Assembly (NCBI RefSeq): GCF_030445035.2
Contig: NC_092216.1
Location: 12,215,405 to 12,279,404 of the forward strand
Source of the DNA: Dasypus novemcinctus
Lineage: Eukaryota > Chordata > Mammalia > Cingulata > Dasypodidae
Length of the DNA stretch: 64,000 nucleotides
Direction: 5' to 3'
Position numbers and translations under genes: made by a program. The notes beneath the pieces are model-generated. The model saw only the letters and a program-made list of their open reading frames with translations. It was not told the DNA's origin and did not search any database. Each line of letters begins with the position of its first letter. Positions within the stretch are counted from its first letter, which is position 1. Below are positions 48,060 through 59,080 of the stretch, piece after piece.

Positions 48060-49531
48060 AGTAAAAAAGGAAAGACAGACAGAGGGTACGTTATGCTCCC
48101 CTGAAGAAGGGCAGGATGGTCAGGCTAGTGATTGAAAGCTCCCTAAAATCAAGACTCTTTGCTAGCCCTCTGCCCAGTGACAATGCCTGTAATATTAGGA
48201 CAACCAGAGAAGAATTGGGATTCAGGTGTGGGTTGGGGCTGGCCTGCTGAAAGTCAGGCTCAGGCACTGGGACCAAGTCCCTGCACATTTGCACAGTGCA
48301 GAAGAAAAGGCCAGTCCTCTGACACTTTTTCCCACCTCACTACCCCTAGGTCTATCTCCTCCATCTTGAGCATCTGGCTTTATGAATTCTCAGCATTTCT
48401 GTCAGATCCTGGACTTTCCCTGCCCCGGTGTGTTGGTGTTCTACATATGGCTCAATCTGCCTGGACCAGAGCGAGATCAGGATGCCTACCTTCTCATCTA
48501 AGAAGAGCAGGCAAATGCCACACAGGCAAGGTCAGAGGGCAAGCAGGACTGGGGGTTGGTGCCTGTGAGCAAGTGATGAAGGTGACTGGGAGGCACAGAG
48601 AAGAGCATGTAGAGTTTGCATAGGAACAAAGAGTAACCTCAGGCTATTCATCTTGTGGACTGAAGTCTGGATGGATTTCCTAGAAGGGGTATTTCAGCTT
48701 GGGTTCCTCAAGGGCAGTGGAATATTTTGTGTCTTTGAAAGGATAAAAGGATGGCAGTCTTGTGGACGATCTATTTTCTACTTGGAGCACCAGCACCATC
48801 TCCACAGTGAAACCTGCATGCAGCCCTGGAACTAGAGTTCCCTAGTGCCACCTCTGAAACCAGATGCAGTCCTGGTTTGAGGCAGTTCAAGGTTTACAGA
48901 CAGCTCTAGAGTCAGCTCTAGTGTCAGCCCTGGCAATTAGTCTGGCAGGGGCTCAGAGCTAGAGAGTGAGGGAGTCTTGCCTTCTCCCCATCCTGCTCTC
49001 CCCTGAGAGAGGAGAGAGACCATCAGCTAGTGAGCGAGGAAGGCTCCAGCTGGTCCTATTGATGTCTAATCCCAGACCCTACAAGTGCCAAGGGCTTCCT
49101 GGGCTTAGTGGGGAGGAAATATTTGGGGACCCGGGAGAGTGAATGAAGTTCTGTATAAAAGGGAAAAAATACTAACCACTTGGGTAGGGACAATATTTTC
49201 AGTATATTTTTCTTGAATTTATTGTTTTATATGTTGCATTGACTTCCATGTCCCTTTAAGAGCTGTATTTTTAAGTTTTCAGGTGTACCTTATGTATCTG
49301 TTTCTATTATTTTATAGGAATGCCCAACTATTACTGTATCATTTCTTTAAATATACACTATTCTTTCCACTGATGTTACTTTCAAGTTTGTCAAAATCAG
49401 TTGGCTAATTCGTGTATTTCTGGGACTTCTTTTTCATTTCATTGGTTTATGCATAGTAAAATTTCTTCTTATATTCTAGTTGAAGTTTTCAATAAAGTAT
49501 ACAAGATGATTACAATAAAAAAGAAAGGAAA
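48060..49531 (+). other. Candidate L1-transduced unique sequence
   Basis: About 1.47 kb that I recognise as no repeat family, lying between the L1 A-rich tail at 48060 and the target-site duplication at 49532. AATAAA occurs near 49491 (TTCAATAAAGTATAC) and again near 49513, followed by an A-rich run. I see no convincing exon; open frames are short. Confidence 0.65.
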
Positions 49532-50559
49532 AAAAGGAGGTATGAGAGCAGTGATAAAATAGGTATCTGCGCTTTGATCCTCATAAGAGCATTATTCTCT
49601 ATAGCTAAACATTGGAAACAAGCCAGGAGTCCACGAACTGATGAATGGTAAACAAATTTTGGAGCATACACAGTGGAATGTTATGCAGTGGTAGGGGGAA
49701 ATGAAGTTGTGAAGCAAACGACAACATGCATGAACCTGGAGGATATTATGTTGAGTGAAGGAAGCCAGACATAAAAGCACAAATACTGTAGGATTGCGCT
49801 ATGTGAATTAAATGCATTATGTAAACTTATGGAAATAATAATTAGAACATAGGTCACCAGAAATCAGAATGAGGGTAGGGAATGGGAAGCTGATGGTAAG
49901 TCTGTGCAGAACTGGTTAAAATGCTCTTTGTAAATCTTTGGGAAGGAATGGAAATGGTGAGAGCACATCGTAGTGTTAGTGATTAGCAGAGCTATTATGT
50001 GGGTATGACCGTGGTTGAAAGGGAAAGCCTAAGGACATGTATATTGCTAGAGGAAAGCTAAAAAATGTAACATGGGACTGTATAACATAGTGAAACCTCA
50101 TGTAAAATACGAATATGGGTGATATTCCATTATACAACCGTTTTTGGAAAATATAAATGCGTATGAACTAGAGAGAAGGAAACAGAGTAGCAGCTATGGA
50201 AGGTTGGGAAGCAGAGAAAGATTGATTGGTGATGAGTTTTTTCCTTGAGTTTTTGTTTGTTAGTATTAGTATTATTATTATTCCTGGAGTACTGAAAATG
50301 CTCTGAAAATGATTTAAGTGATTGTATAGAATATACGGCTGTGATTGTACTGAATACCAATGATTGTGCACGTTAGATGGACTTATGGTGTATTAACATG
50401 TATCTTTAATAAAATTGATCTGTTAAACACTAATGGAAACAAGAAAGCTCAAGGTGCCTGATTATTTTTACCTAGGTGCCTAGATTTTCTAGGTGCTAAG
50501 CCTTCTCAGCTTTGAAAGACTTGAACCCCTCTATCTTTTGGAAGTCAAACTTAAAATTA

Positions 50560-51110
50560 AAGGGTAGGTGTTGTCCACATTTGTTGATTTGGGGAGGAGG
50601 GGATAAGGAATTTTTCTTTCTCGAGTAATGAAAATGTTCTAAAACGGACTGAGGTGATGGCAACACAACTTTGTAATGAAACTGAGAGCCCCTGAGTGTA
50701 CACTTGGGATGGATTGCCCAAATCATGGGACTATATAACAGAGTAAATCCTGTGGTGGACGATATATTATGGCTTACCATATAATTATGTGAACATTCGC
50801 ACATGGATTACAACAAATATACAATACAAATACATGCTGTTAATAATAGGGTGGTTTATGGGGAAAATACACCAAATTTAAGCCACAGGCTATAGTTAGA
50901 AGATATGCTTTTATCAATTAGCTAATTTAGCTAATGTTCTACAACATGCAAGAGGTTGTTGGTGTAGGAATGTATGGAATTTAGCTAATTTAGCAATTTA
51001 GCTAATGTTCTACAACATGCAAGAGGTTGTTGGTGTAGGAATGTATGGAAATCCTGTATGTTTTGCATGATTGCTTTCTAAATTCATAATTTCTTTTGAA
51101 AATACCAAAG
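50560..51110 (+). mobile_element. Old L1 3'UTR
   Basis: Plus-strand text resembles the L1M 3'UTR: TTCTCGAGTAATGAAAATG near 50618, GGCTATAGTTAGAAGATATG near 50888, and a terminal CTGTATGTTTTGCATGATTGC near 51053. It contains a 71-bp tandem duplication. Confidence 0.6.
50920..51054. repeat. 71-bp tandem duplication
   Basis: The block GCTAATGTTCTACAACATGC through GGAATGTATGGAA occurs from 50930 and again from 51001 with almost no differences, joined by TTTAGCTAATTTAGCAATTTA. Confidence 0.93.
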
Positions 51111-51179
51111 AAGTAAATAAAGTATAAGGAAATTTGTGCACTAAAACCTGAATATCTGATAAATGTTTTTATCTTAAAA

Positions 51180-51600
51180 AGATGACATTATCATATTGTA
51201 GGGTATGGTATGGTATTATGGTGTAGTTGCTTTTTGTTTTGTTGTTGTTGTTTTTTGTTTTTGATTGCTGGATCTTTGTAGCCAAATTTCCAACTATAAT
51301 TTTATTTTGATTAATTCACCTTTGCATTTCTTGAGGTTTTCTTCTACTTATGTGATGGAAGAAGTATCTATTTCAGGTATTTTATTTTGTATTTTAGAAT
51401 TTTATACCCTTCCTCTTTTTCTCACTCAATACTTTGGGCTTATGAAATGTGACTTACATATTATTAACACTGCCATTATATACTTTGTTTGATTTTTTTT
51501 TTTCCCTAAATGGTGCCTAACCCTTTTATCTTGATTTCTTCTTTTTTCAATGTATGCTTACTTCAAATATCATAAATAGATTTTTAGGATCCCAAGTGAT
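51180..51600 (-). mobile_element. Old L1 endonuclease region, antisense
   Basis: Plus-strand text resembles the reverse complement of the L1 ORF2 endonuclease region, between TTGTTGTTGTTTTTTG near 51240 and CTTTTATCTTGATTTC near 51524. It is diverged. Confidence 0.45.
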
Positions 51601-51647
51601 TTGTAATTTACTAAGGAAATTGGAAACCTAAAAACCAAAGAGGTCTC

Positions 51648-51959
51648 ACTCACACCCTCAAGAGCGAGCAGGGAAGCCTTAGGCTGGCTCTCTGTACACC
51701 TGGGGGATGGCTGAAGGAAACCCACTCCCAGGTGAACTCTGTCAGCGGACGACTGTGGCTTAGAAAACATTGTGGGGGAATTCTTTTGGCAACAGTGGCA
51801 GGTGAGAGTCCCTAGCACAGGGTGCCCATCGCGGGGGGATGTGTGGGGATGGGTGCACCTGGGACATGCTGCTAGGGAATAGGAATGTGTTCCTGTGGTC
51901 ACTTGGTGTTGTCTCAGTGGGCGGAGATGCACGCAATACCAAAGGAAAAAAGGCAAAGA
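51648..51959 (+). mobile_element. Possible 312-bp retroinsertion of unknown origin
   Basis: Direct repeats AAAGAGGTCTC flank this block exactly (51637-51647 and 51960-51970). The block is GC-richer than its surroundings and ends A-rich (AAAGGAAAAAAGGCAAAGAA), as an L1-mobilised transcript would. I do not recognise the body. A minus-strand open frame overlaps it but resembles no protein I know. Confidence 0.55.
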
Positions 51960-51979
51960 AAAGAGGTCTCGGTGTAAAA

Positions 51980-52510
51980 TATGGGTTTCAAATTTCTGGA
52001 GCAAATTTCCATAGCCACTTCTTTGGATATTTGTATAAGTTTCTCAGTTGTGTAGCCCTGGCCTCCTTCTCATTTCAGTAAGTTTGAAAGGTCTCATGTG
52101 TATAAACCCCAGCCTACTTATTCCTTGCACATGGGTATGAGCTTCCTAGGTAAACAAATCATGTTTCCTTCTGTGCATTTGGTGTACCTTCCTAGCTGAA
52201 TATTTCTGGGGCTCCATTATTCTTGAGTATAACTGCTTTCCAATTCTTTGCATGTGGATATGAACTTATACATTCAGGCTTTTTTCTTACCTGGATATGA
52301 TGCTTGTTTTCCTGCCGTATAAACCCAGCTTCAATGAACCTTATACTCAAGGGCAAGGGCAAGCTTTTTACTCTGATGATATCTGGAATATTGATCATTG
52401 CTACTGGATACAGGCTTCCAGACTATATAAACCCTGAGTTACTTTTTTGCATATGGCTATGAGCTTCCAGCTATTCAAATACTGGCTTCTGTGTTTCCAA
52501 ATTAGTATTC
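51980..52510. repeat. TATAAAC-rich imperfect repeat, copy 1
   Basis: Units begin with TATAAACCC-like text and contain TGCATATGGCTATGAGCTTCC-like text, at irregular spacing of about 80-100 bp (for example near 52102, 52228, 52317 and 52425). Related units occur at 57280-57790. Both copies lie immediately beside an antisense L1 3'UTR of the same subtype. Confidence 0.5.
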
Positions 52511-52513
52511 CTT

Positions 52514-52541
52514 CCCCACCCCCCCCCACCCCCCCCTGCCC
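52514..52541. repeat. C-rich low-complexity tract
   Basis: An almost pure C run interrupted by single A residues, next to the L1 3' end. Confidence 0.9.
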
Positions 52542-52549
52542 TGGGCCTT

Positions 52550-54125
52550 TTACTTTACTTTGAAGAAATTTTAGATTATGTAAACGTTTAATCGAATATT
52601 TTGGGGATTCCCATATATTCTAGCCCTTCCCCTCCCATGCTTTCCCCATTAACTCCAGCCTTCCTTAGTGTGGTACATTTTCAAAATGATGAGCACATAT
52701 TGAAGCATTCCTTGCTACTAGCCATGGGCTATAGTTTGCATCATAGTTTACACTTTGCCCCACACAGTTTTATAGATTATGATGAAATGTATGATGGCCT
52801 CTATCCGTCATTGCCATGGCATGCAGGACAATTTCAGTGTCACCCAAATGCCCCATGATACACCTATTTTTCCCTCTCCCCCGCCTCAGAACCTCTGGTG
52901 ACCACTGTCTCTATATCACTGTTACAAGTTCTTCCATTACTAGAATAATAATGTCCATTTAACCCATAGATGCATTCCCATCTTATATTCTGTTTGTTCC
53001 TCAATCTTGAGGATTTGGGGATGGTGATGCCCACTCTGCTTTCAATCGAGGGAGCCTTAGATCCCATGGGATAAATGGAGGGGACTGTCTTATCACAGTT
53101 GTAGATGGGCATTGTCCATCATCCACCTTGTGTTAGCTGTCCTTGGTGAGTGCAATGAACTGTAGCTCTGCTGAGATTCATGGCTCAACCAGCATATGAA
53201 CAGCTAGAAGGTTTAAGTCTCCAGGACATGTATTTAATGGGTATGGTGCTAACCGTGAGTTCAAATAAAAGGGGTAGAAGAACCATATAGGAAAACTGTA
53301 AATGAGTCTAACTCTGAAACTCTGGAGAAATGGGTCATCATCTATTCTAAGGAAGGGCCCACCAACAGGGCCCCAATTTTCTGGGGTTGTCTGCCCTGCC
53401 TATAGTGTCTAGATGTCTGCAGAGCCTTCAGGAGTACCCGTGCTTTAGGCACAGTTTGCTGTGACGGTCGGTGAGAGCCTCCTGAGATGTGCAAAACCAT
53501 AAGCTCTGGAATGACCTCTCAATTCCCTCTGAAATAATCTCTTAGCCATAAAAATCCTCGTGCACATTTAATATTTCCCCCCTTTGGTCAAGGTCTTTTT
53601 CCTGTGCATCGCTAGTTGTCACTTGCTTGTAATCTCTCAGTGCCAGGGTGGCTCACCACCAGGAATCATGCACCATCCTGGGGGAAGATAGTGACTTTAT
53701 ATGCTGAGTTTGGCTGAGCAAGAGGCCACATTTGAGCAGCAAGGAGGTTTGCAGGGGGTGACTCTTAGGCAATGTATGTCACTAGGTTAAGTGTGCATTT
53801 CACAAGAAAAGGTTCATCCGTGCAAGCATCAATAGCAAGGGCTTGGCATATTGGTCCGTCCTCCTTTGCTAGGCACTGCCCATGTACTCTAGGGACTCTT
53901 GCCACACTATCAGAGAAAGAAGCAGAACTACCCAGAGTGGGCATCCAATATCCCTTCAGTTATTGTAAGGATCTCATCCACCAAGACAACAACCCATGAG
54001 CACCTGAACACATTCATGTTCCATAGAGGCATGCCCCCACCACCGCCCCCCAGCAGTGACCCTCCCCTGCCACAGTTGCAACCCTTCTGCAATCCAAAAC
54101 CTCCCCCAAAACAAGGTCGAATAAA
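52550..54125 (-). mobile_element. L1 3'UTR, third subtype, antisense
   Basis: Minus-sense L1 3'UTR, 3' end at the left (AAATTTTAGATTATGTAAACG), running to AACAAGGTCGAATAAAG near 54125. It aligns along its length with the copy at 57850-59080 and shares blocks with the longer 3'UTR elsewhere (for example GCTGAGTTTGGCT near 53703). 5' truncated; no ORF sequence. Confidence 0.75.
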
Positions 54126-55179
54126 GAAATTGACCGTCAACAAGACTTACTCACCTCTCAGCCTCTCCTCTCTTCTCTGTAACCTGAAGACTGAAACTTA
54201 TGTCTTCTGCATACCTAGATGTGTCAGCGATGCTCTGAGAGCCCCAGGAAACCACGAGGCCAAGAGGTTCAGCTCCTGCTAGTTTGCACAGAGAACGACA
54301 CGTTCTATGTAGCTCCTGCCCACACCCCCAGCCCAGCAATCATTCTGGACATCGTATTTAGTGGGTACCCCAGCACTGCTCTGAGCCCCACCTAGTCCTA
54401 AGCCTAATGGATATTCAAGCCCATGGAAAAGCAAAGCAGTTTCCATGAAATAGAGACAAAGCCCCAGGGTGCAGCCCCAGAAAGGCGTCCCAAAGCCAGC
54501 CACAGTGTTTCAGCAAGAGCTTTTTGTTTTCATTTTTTGCATCCTAAGAGAAAGGCAGTGGGGATCCAGGCAGGTCCCACCCTCTCTCAAGGAAGAGGAC
54601 GGCAACCGGCAAACAGGATTGGCCAGGCTGCCCGCTTGTGAGAACAAGGGGCAAAAGGTCCCCGTCGTGGCAGGGCTGGTAATGGCCACAACATCAGATA
54701 CTCAGAAAACGTCTGGGGAGGGGAAGGGCAGGCAGCAGGCACGCCCTGTCAACTTCGGGAGGGTACTGGACTAAGTGTGGCTTCCGAGGCTTTGCCTCTG
54801 GCCCCGCCCAGGACTTCTCTCTGAAAGCCTGCCGCGTCCTCTCCATGAGGAGGGCGAGGGACGCGGGCGATCACCTGGGGATCCCCTGTGAACTCGGCGG
54901 TCGCTATGAGGACCAGAAGTTGTGGGAACCTGGCCTGCTGGGGTGTGTCTTCCAGCCATGCAGCTGGATTCGCGTGCTTCATCTGTGCGGCGTGATGAGG
55001 ACCCCAGATGCAGGCCGACCCTGCGGATTAGGTGGGAGGTTAGAGAGGTGCCTTGCCTGGGTGGAGGGTTCCTGGTCTAGCCTGGGGCCTGGGCGGCCCG
55101 GGCGCCGCAGGGAGCCCAGAGACCTGGGATTGGACGGCAAGGGAGGTGCAGCGCGTTCACTGCGTCCATGTCGGCTGTC
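54126..55179. other. Non-repetitive DNA, rising GC
   Basis: No repeat family recognised. GC and CpG rise from about 54780. The rightmost part is probably the proline-rich tail and 3'UTR of the PCED1-like copy that follows, because the minus-strand open frame there stays proline- and arginine-rich. Confidence 0.4.
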
Positions 55180-56340
55180 TTGGGGCTCCCTGCCGGCTGC
55201 GCCTTCTCGACGGCCCCTCGCCGCGCCGTCCAGGATCCACCTGCCCGCACGCGCGCGGCACGGGAGGTCCACGCCCCAGGCGTCAGCCAGGTGCCCAGCA
55301 GCAGCTGAGAGAGATGGCGTGAGCTCGCTGGTCCCAGCGCACGCCGGCTTGCTGCCGGTGCTGCGCGGTCTGCGGGAAGTGGAAGCGGAAGTCAGCACTT
55401 CGAATCCTCGTCTGCGGGCCTCAAGGGCGCTGGAGAAGTTGGCCTCCACAACGCCTTCCCACGACGCAGGCGGGCGGCCCCGGGCTAGCGCTCCCGCGGC
55501 AGAAAGCCCGCGGACAAGTCTGAGCCAGCGGCTCGGCGGTGTCCACACCAGCAGGCAGGGCGCGGGCAGCACGCGGCTCAGACCACCCAACACCCTCCGC
55601 AGGGTCTCCCTGTAGCTCCGCCAGGACCCCCGGCCGTACCTGGACAGGTCCCAGAGGCAGGCGCTCATGACGGCCACGTCGGGGGCGTGCTCGCCCCGTC
55701 GCAGGTGGTCCAGGACGCTCTCCGCGCACCGGGCGCACACGCGGTGAGGAAGAAGAAGCGTACCCGGTGGCGGCCAGAGCGGACCTAGCGGACCTCGCGG
55801 TAGTGGGTCCCGTGGTGCAAGCGGCCCCGCCTGCAGCCTTCCAGCCGCCTGTCCGGCTCAAAGCTCCGCTCGCCCTTGGCCTCCAGCTGCCTGAGAGAGC
55901 AGGCAGTCCTGCAGCAGGAGCACCGTTACCGGGTGCTTGTACACTGACTCTGGACCGAGTCGCCCGTTACACCCCAAACTTGTTATACAGCAGCTGCGGG
56001 ACGTCGCAGGCTCGTAGGGAGGCCACGGAGGCTGAGGGCGGATGGCCTTGCGCCCAGCCTGCCTCGCAGTAGGAGGTCTGACCGCTGAGGCCAGGAAGTA
56101 AGGGCGAGGTTAGACGGCGCGGGAAGGGCGAGGCCCACTCCTAGGTCTCAGTGCCTTCCTTGTTGCAGGCTGCTCCTGGAGCGCTTGCCTCCTCTTCTGG
56201 GGAATTGCTCTCTTGTTGCCTGGTTCTCCTGCAGAGCCACGAGTTGCTGTCCTGGAGCTTGAGGGAGGACTGTCTTTGTTAAGGGGAACGCTGACTGGGT
56301 TCCCGTCTGCTGCCAGGATTTCCAAGCAGCGATGGGAAGT
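54780..56340. promoter_or_regulatory. CpG-rich island
   Basis: Dense CpGs and high GC over about 1.5 kb, in sharp contrast with the surrounding AT-rich repeats. It coincides with the PCED1-like copy, so the composition may reflect that coding sequence, not a promoter. Methylation or transcription cannot be judged from sequence. Confidence 0.65.
55180..56040 (-). pseudogene. PCED1 (FAM113) family esterase copy, broken
   Basis: Minus-strand text in shifting frames matches PC-esterase domain proteins PCED1A/PCED1B. A QLLYNKF start block lies near 55970-56010, followed by GDSV (SGNH nucleophile region) near 55960, then HYREVR, ELRRGEHAPDVAVM-like text, ACLWDLSRYGRGSWRSY and CLLVW (55560-55720), then EANFSSALEARR and WDQRAH, and finally HLADAWGVDLP near 55270. 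There is a stop or frameshift around the GDS block, an in-frame TAG after HYREVR, and a 1-base loss after EVL near 55400. The late catalytic DGVHW block reads AGVRW, losing Asp and His. No intron is visible across the domain, which suits a processed copy, though I could not find its tail or target-site duplication. Confidence 0.8.
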
Positions 56341-57250
56341 ACACTGCAGCCTCAGCGAACGCCAGCAGTTCAGATGTATTGTTTTCGTTTAATTAACTCT
56401 ATAGTCACCTCCTTGTGGATTCACGTGCGCCAGTGAGCGAATCCAAAGCCGTCGGACCCGTTACTGTCTCCCACAGGTAATATCTGGTTAAAAGAAAAAC
56501 TCTAGCACAATACCACAACCACAGGACATTTTCACCACCTCAAGCCCCCCCCACCCCCACCCCCGACTTAGACATAAAAGCTGTTTTTAGAAACGTTTTC
56601 AGAAAATTTCCACTGGAAATTCCGGGAATTCCTGCCCCATCCTCCTTACACACCCACACACAGATTCCCCTACTATTAGTAGGTTACAGTAGTGCTGTGG
56701 TACGTGGCACATACCGCAGCAAAGAGCCGTATCACCTGCTTCCCGTCCTACCCTTAACAGTGGGACATGAAAACATCTAAATTCCATAATTTTGCCCGAC
56801 ACAGGATTTTGTAAACATGGAGTCACGCATCATCTGTAACATGGGGCATTTCATCTGGTCCCTTGGCACTGTTCTATGCAGAGTCATCCTCAGCCCCTGG
56901 AGACGCAGCACAAATGGCCACTTTAAGCTCTGCTCACCTGCTTAACTGAATTTCCAAAGTGAGGTTGCCGGCTGTGGGACTAAGGGGTCAATATGTTAAT
57001 CCCTTTCCTTGCTGATTACTCTTCCATGACATTAGGTGCCGTGGCACTTTTAAACAGTCACCATTCAAGAATCTTGGAGTTCTTTCCAGTGTTTGGCTTT
57101 TAAAGAAGAAGTTGCTATGGTATGCCTGTGCAGATTGATGGAAACACAGGTTTTCACATCTCCAGCGTAAGCTCCAGGCTGCAATTGCTGGGTTGTATGA
57201 TGTTTGCATATTAACATATTTAACAGAAGACTGTTTTTAGAGAAGCTGCA
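56341..57250. other. No clearly recognised feature
   Basis: Mostly unassigned. A CCCCCCCACCCCCACCCCC tract lies at about 56547-56565. Parts near 56640-57230 faintly resemble antisense 3' sequence of old L1 elements, but not well enough to call. Confidence 0.35.
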
Positions 57251-57830
57251 TATTTGACATGTGTGAGTGATCCTTTTCTTTTTCCCTAAAGTATAGATCT
57301 ACGTGGGCTTTCCAAGTATAAAAATGCTGGAATCCTTCTGCATGTATATGGCCACAACTTTCCGGTTATATGGACCCTGTTTAGCTCATATCCTTTTCCA
57401 GGCATCCTTCCCTATCTAGGATGTGCACTCGTTGCCTGTATAAACCCCAGACTTCTTGTCCCTGAACAGACAAGTGGGTTCTGCTTGAATAATCCCTCAA
57501 CCCCCTCTATGCTTCAAGGGATGTGAATTGGAATTTCTTGGCAGTATGAGTCAAGGGTGTTTCTGTTTTTGTTTCTTTTCCTTTTTTTTTTTTTTTTTTT
57601 TTTGGTAAAAACGGAAATGGATGGACAGATAGCAAGAGTATAAACTCTGGTCTCTTTCTCCTTTGTACAGCAGGCAGAACCACTGACCTTGAACATAGCC
57701 TCCATTTCCTTGGATATATATCAGTGCCTGACTGCCTAAATCCTGAAGCCTCCCACTCATTGCATATGACGTGAGTATCCTGCCAGGACACATTTAGGCT
57801 CCTTATACCACAGAAATTAAGATGACCTTC
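57250..57830. repeat. TATAAAC-rich imperfect repeat, copy 2
   Basis: Resembles the block at 51980-52510 (units near 57316, 57368 and 57439 with TATAAACCCCAGACTTCTTG-like text). It is interrupted by a T-run of about 22 nt at 57582-57603. It directly precedes an antisense L1 3'UTR of the same subtype as copy 1. Confidence 0.5.
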
Positions 57831-57849
57831 TCAGTCCATATATCTTATG

Positions 57850-59080
57850 CTCTTTTTTTATTATTACGATTAAGCTTTATTTTTAGGGAAGGTTTGGATT
57901 GCAGAAAAGTTACATTGAAAGAGGATTCCCACTTACCTCACTCCACCCCTCCCATACTTCCCCCATTACATTTTCCATTAGTGTGGTACATTTGTTACAA
58001 CTGACGAACACATACTGAAGCATTGCTACTAACCGTTATCTATAGTTTATATTACAGTTTACACTTTGCACCACACAATTTTATGGGTTTTAACAAGATG
58101 TGTATGGCCTGCATACATCATTGCAGTATCATGCAGAACAACTCCAATGTCCCCAAAATGCTTATGTTCCACCTATGCGTCCCTTCCCCTCCCCTCTAAA
58201 CCTCTGGTAACCACTATCTTTATGTCATTGCTACAATAATAATAAGTCTACTTGGGTCCATGTCTGCATTCCTCCCATATGTTTGTTCATTTCTCAGTTT
58301 TGAAGCTATTGGGATGATGTTGCCCATTCTGCTTCAGATTAGGGGTGCCTTAGACATTATGAGACATTGGAAGGAACTGTTTTGCTTGTAGTTGCAGATA
58401 CTTTTCGTTGGGGGGGCCTGGGAGTAGGAATGGCTGCAACTCCTCTGAGACTCAGGACTCAGCTCTTTATGAACAAACCAAAGGTTTAAGCCCCTGGAAC
58501 ATATATTTAATGGGTATAGTGCTAATTCTAACTTCATATAAAATGGAAAATTATCAATGAGTCCAACTCTGTTACTTTGGGGAAATAGGTTAGCATATAT
58601 TCTAAGGCAAGACCCAGTGATGAGGTGCTGACCTCAGAAGGCTCTGAGGCTTGCCTATACTGTCCATATGGTCTAAGCCCTCAGAAGCATTCCTGTTTGA
58701 GATTTTGTTTGCTGTGGCACTTAGTGAGATCCTCCTGATATGGGCATGAGTGTAACCTTTGAAATGGCCTCCCATCTCACTTTGAAATCCCTTATTAAAT
58801 ATACAATAAATCCCCTAGTCACAAAGCCTCTTTTGTAGTATTTCCCCCTTTTGGTCAAGGTCTTTTTCCAAATGTAATCTCGGTTAGCACTTGGCAGTAA
58901 TCTCACAGTGACAGGAAGTTTCATCGGCAGAAATCATGTCCCATGTCATAACGAAGGTAGTAAGATCATTTGCTGAATTTATCTTAGAGGGATATACCAT
59001 ATTTCAGGAACAAGGAGGTTTTCATGAGGTATCTTTTAGGTTTTAGTTGTTATTAGGCTAATACTCATGTGTTTTAAATA
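57850..59080 (-). mobile_element. L1 3'UTR, third subtype, antisense (second copy)
   Basis: Collinear with 52550-53800: shared AGTGTGGTACATTTG, CACACAATTTTATGGG, CCTCTGGTAACCACTATCT and TTTGGTCAAGGTCTTTTTCC blocks. 3' end at the left; 5' truncated near 59080. Confidence 0.75.

Larger units (their letters stand above)
45850..49531 (+). mobile_element. 5'-inverted L1 3'UTR with candidate 3' transduction
   Basis: The insertion is bounded by the 13-bp duplication AAAAGGAGGTATG (45837-45849 and 49532-49544). It begins with a short minus-sense L1 3'UTR piece (45850-45927), switches to plus-sense 3'UTR (45928-48060, with a solo LTR inside it), then about 1.47 kb of non-L1 sequence (48060-49531), and ends with AATAAA signals and an A-rich run directly at the second duplication. 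This arrangement is what L1 read-through past its own weak polyadenylation signal produces. Confidence 0.8.
44720..50440 (+). mobile_element. Host L1 (second 3'UTR subtype), split by a 3.7-kb insertion
   Basis: The plus-strand L1 has an ORF1-end fragment (44720-44935), then an internal deletion, then ORF2 from the reverse-transcriptase region (44940-45849), where GTRQGCPLSPLLL-like text is readable near 45220-45260. It resumes at 49545 with the 3'UTR start and ends at about 50440 (TTTAATAAAATTGATCTG). The insertion is bounded by AAAAGGAGGTATG at 45837-45849 and 49532-49544. Some L1 text is missing between the two halves, so an additional deletion is likely. Confidence 0.75.

Noticed and set aside
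48159..48623. 154-residue open frame in the transduced segment
   Set aside because: No recognisable domain, no conserved start context and no splice structure. Kept as unique sequence only.
54979..55740. Intact 253-residue gene on the minus strand
   Set aside because: The frame contains genuine PCED1-like text, but it enters and leaves the family frame by shifts. Its start codon is out of frame with the domain, and the catalytic late block is altered.
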